This document shows, one piece after another, positions 3,948 through 5,581 of a stretch of 5,581 nucleotides of DNA (its first letter is position 1; each line of letters starts with the position of its first letter). The position numbers and the translations under genes are program-made. Location: positions 1 to 5,581 of the forward strand of contig NZ_QUMD01000054.1 of the NCBI RefSeq assembly GCF_003481985.1, written 5' to 3'. Origin of the DNA: Clostridium sp. OF09-36. GTDB lineage: Bacteria > Bacillota > Clostridia > Lachnospirales > Lachnospiraceae. A model generated the notes under the pieces. That model was given only the letters and a program-made list of their open reading frames with translations. It had not been told where the DNA came from and did not search any database.

Positions 3948-5477
3948 ATGGCGGATCAGCAAGAAGCTCTGGAACGGCTGCGGGAACTTTACAGGGAAAA
4001 GAACGAGCATTTAGAGAAGTTTTTGGAGCCGGTGGAGCCGTATGAGTTTTATCGTGAGATCTTCCCGGAAGGATCTTTCGAGAGGAAGGGTCATTTTGAG
4101 GACAGGAAGGGAAATGGAATTGCGGTGACGGTGCCGAAAGGTGAGGTTGACAAGGCAACGGGGATTGCCTTGCAGATCGAGGGGGACGGTAAAGCGAAAC
4201 GCTGTACCATCACTGACGAGCTGGACGAGCTGCGGGAGCTGCAAGACACCGATTTTACGATTATGTCCCCGATTTCTTATTTTGGGCGGCGGCGGTGTGG
4301 CAAAAATGCCCGGTATCTCTATGCTCTGGTCTTTGACCTGGACGGGGTGGGTATGCCTCAGCTCCGGGACACGCTGCACCAGATGAATAAGGATATTTTG
4401 CCCCAGGCAACCTTTGTTGTAAACAGCGGGACAGGGCTTCACCTGTATTATGTGCTGAAAGAGCCGGTGCCTATGTACCCGTACAACCAGAAATGCTTGA
4501 AAGAGCTGAAATATTCCCTTACCCGGCAGATTTGGAATAAGTTTACCTCCACTATCAAGGAGCCGCAAATGCAGGGGATTTTGCAGGGCTTTCGGGTGGT
4601 CGGCTCCGGCTCGAAGCTGGGGCGTGAGTATCCTGTGAGGGCGTTCCGGCTCGGCGGGCCGGTGGAGCTGGCGTGGCTGCTTGATTATATCCCGGACAGC
4701 AACGGGGAACAGCAGCGGCTTGAGGGGCTTATGAGAAAGAGCCGCCTGTCGCTGGCCGAGGCGAAAGAGAAGTACCCGGATTGGTATGAGCGGCGGATCG
4801 TCAAGAAGGAGCGGCGGGGCCGATGGACGGTTAAGCGTGACCTTTACGACTGGTGGCTGCACCGGATCGCCGATGAAATCCGGGTGGGCCATCGTTTCTA
4901 TGGCATTATGACGCTGGCGATTTATGCGAAAAAATGCGGGATAGACGAGGACGAGCTGCGCCGGGACGCTTTCGCGCTGCTTCGGCCCTACGATGATATG
5001 AGCGTGGAGGATATAAACCGCTTTACAAAAGATGATGTGGTGTGCGCTCTGGAAATGTTCAATGAGGACTATGTGACATTCCCCAGGGACGATATAGCGA
5101 AGCTCTCCGGCCTGACTATGCCTGTCAATAAGCGTAATTTTCAAAGACAAGCAGATCATCTTGAAATTGCAAGAGCTATTCGGGATATTAAAGCGAAACA
5201 GCAAGGGAAAAAGGATTGGAGAGAAGGGAACGGGCGGCCTAAAGGCAGCGGAACGGCTCAGGTGCGGGTTTATGAATGGCGGCAGCAGTACCCGGAGGGG
5301 CGCAAGGCTGACTGTCACCGGGAAACTGGCCTTGATCCGAAAACCGTCCGTAAGTGGTGGGATTGCCCGCCGCCAGCGGTACGCTTTGAAAATGGGCATA
5401 TAACAGTGCAGGTGTCCCCTTCCCAGGAGTTAAGCGATTGGCTCCTGGACGCGCTGCACAATGGAGGCCAGGAATAA
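3948..5477 (+). CDS. rep: Plasmid replication initiator with AEP-type primase domain
   Basis: This 509-aa protein is the replication protein. The central region (about 100-245) has archaeo-eukaryotic-primase-type motifs: LVFDLDG with D130 and D132 (DxD, metal binding), NSGTGLHLYY with H165 (the sxH-type motif), and RVVGSGSKLG (216-225), like the RxxGxxNxK motif of plasmid primases. Residues about 295-400 form a helical, PriCT-like region. The C-terminus (429-472, GRPKGSGTAQ through DPKTVRKWWD) looks like a helix-turn-helix for origin binding. No helicase Walker motif is visible, so host helicase is presumably used. AAGAGGTG (3934-3941) precedes the ATG. The last bases and stop lie in the terminal repeat, so on the circle the gene crosses the window junction. 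It should initiate at repeats just upstream. Confidence 0.88.
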   Translation: MADQQEALERLRELYREKNEHLEKFLEPVEPYEFYREIFPEGSFERKGHFEDRKGNGIAVTVPKGEVDKATGIALQIEGDGKAKRCTITDELDELRELQDTDFTIMSPISYFGRRRCGKNARYLYALVFDLDGVGMPQLRDTLHQMNKDILPQATFVVNSGTGLHLYYVLKEPVPMYPYNQKCLKELKYSLTRQIWNKFTSTIKEPQMQGILQGFRVVGSGSKLGREYPVRAFRLGGPVELAWLLDYIPDSNGEQQRLEGLMRKSRLSLAEAKEKYPDWYERRIVKKERRGRWTVKRDLYDWWLHRIADEIRVGHRFYGIMTLAIYAKKCGIDEDELRRDAFALLRPYDDMSVEDINRFTKDDVVCALEMFNEDYVTFPRDDIAKLSGLTMPVNKRNFQRQADHLEIARAIRDIKAKQQGKKDWREGNGRPKGSGTAQVRVYEWRQQYPEGRKADCHRETGLDPKTVRKWWDCPPPAVRFENGHITVQVSPSQELSDWLLDALHNGGQE

Positions 5478-5581
5478 GGCCCAGAAAGGCCCCTGTTACG
5501 CTTTAGAAGCCGTTTTCAGCCCTCCGAGGGTAAATATACCGGCCCCCTCTCTACCGCGCCCGGAAAGCCGCATAAATCAAG
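5473..5581. repeat. 109-bp terminal direct repeat, right copy (circular-contig overlap)
   Basis: Identical to 1-109. It starts inside the last codons of rep, and the sequence continues at 110 on the circle. It should be counted once: the unique sequence is 1-5472. Confidence 0.93.

Noticed and set aside
4011..5399. A 462-codon open frame on the reverse strand opposite rep
   Set aside because: It lies wholly antisense to a gene with clear primase motifs, contains no recognisable domain, and has the composition expected from the third-position G/C bias of the opposite strand.

Overview
The window reads as one complete small circular plasmid of a gut-type Firmicute (Clostridia, probably Lachnospiraceae or a relative). 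The first 109 bases (1-109) are identical to the last 109 (5473-5581), which is the usual sign of a circular contig cut with an overlap. The implied circle is 5,472 bp. The host call is an inference from strong AGGAGG-type Shine-Dalgarno sites, sigma-A-like promoters, and the styles of the MobV relaxase, YafQ/DinJ and XRE proteins. No ribosomal or chromosomal marker is present to confirm it.

All seven supported genes lie on the + strand. Going round from the repeat: (1) a four-gene block, 252-1577, behind one strong extended -10 promoter with an overlapping palindrome. It holds a RelB/DinJ antitoxin, a YafQ-family mRNA-interferase toxin, an 82-aa unknown protein (DUF5348-like), and a 171-aa protein with an N-terminal helix-turn-helix, a coiled coil and a basic-aromatic C-terminal tail, resembling single-protein plasmid partition factors such as pSK1 Par. 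(2) A 117-aa membrane-anchored XRE regulator (1661-2014) behind two inverted repeats. (3) A hairpin-rich stretch of about 280 bp (2015-2294) that looks like oriT plus the mob promoter. (4) A MobV/Pre relaxase (2295-3521, possibly starting at 2274). (5) A 426-bp non-coding stretch (3522-3947) with a promoter, two exact 44-bp direct repeats, AT-rich DNA, G-runs and a long inverted repeat, the best candidate for the replication origin and rep control region. (6) A 509-aa replication initiator with an archaeo-eukaryotic-primase-type domain (3948-5477), whose last bases run into the terminal repeat.

Together these form a minimal mobilizable replicon: Rep copies the plasmid from a nearby origin, MobV allows transfer with help from a co-resident conjugative element, and the toxin-antitoxin pair plus the putative partition protein hold it in the population. 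There is no antibiotic resistance gene, transposon, CRISPR array, tRNA or rRNA.

The least explained signal is a cluster of palindromes and iteron-like repeats inside the coding sequence of the HTH/coiled-coil gene (1139-1291), which could be an intragenic centromere or operator. Others worth a look are the non-standard start region of mob, the repeats ahead of rep, and the fusion of addiction and putative segregation genes in one operon.
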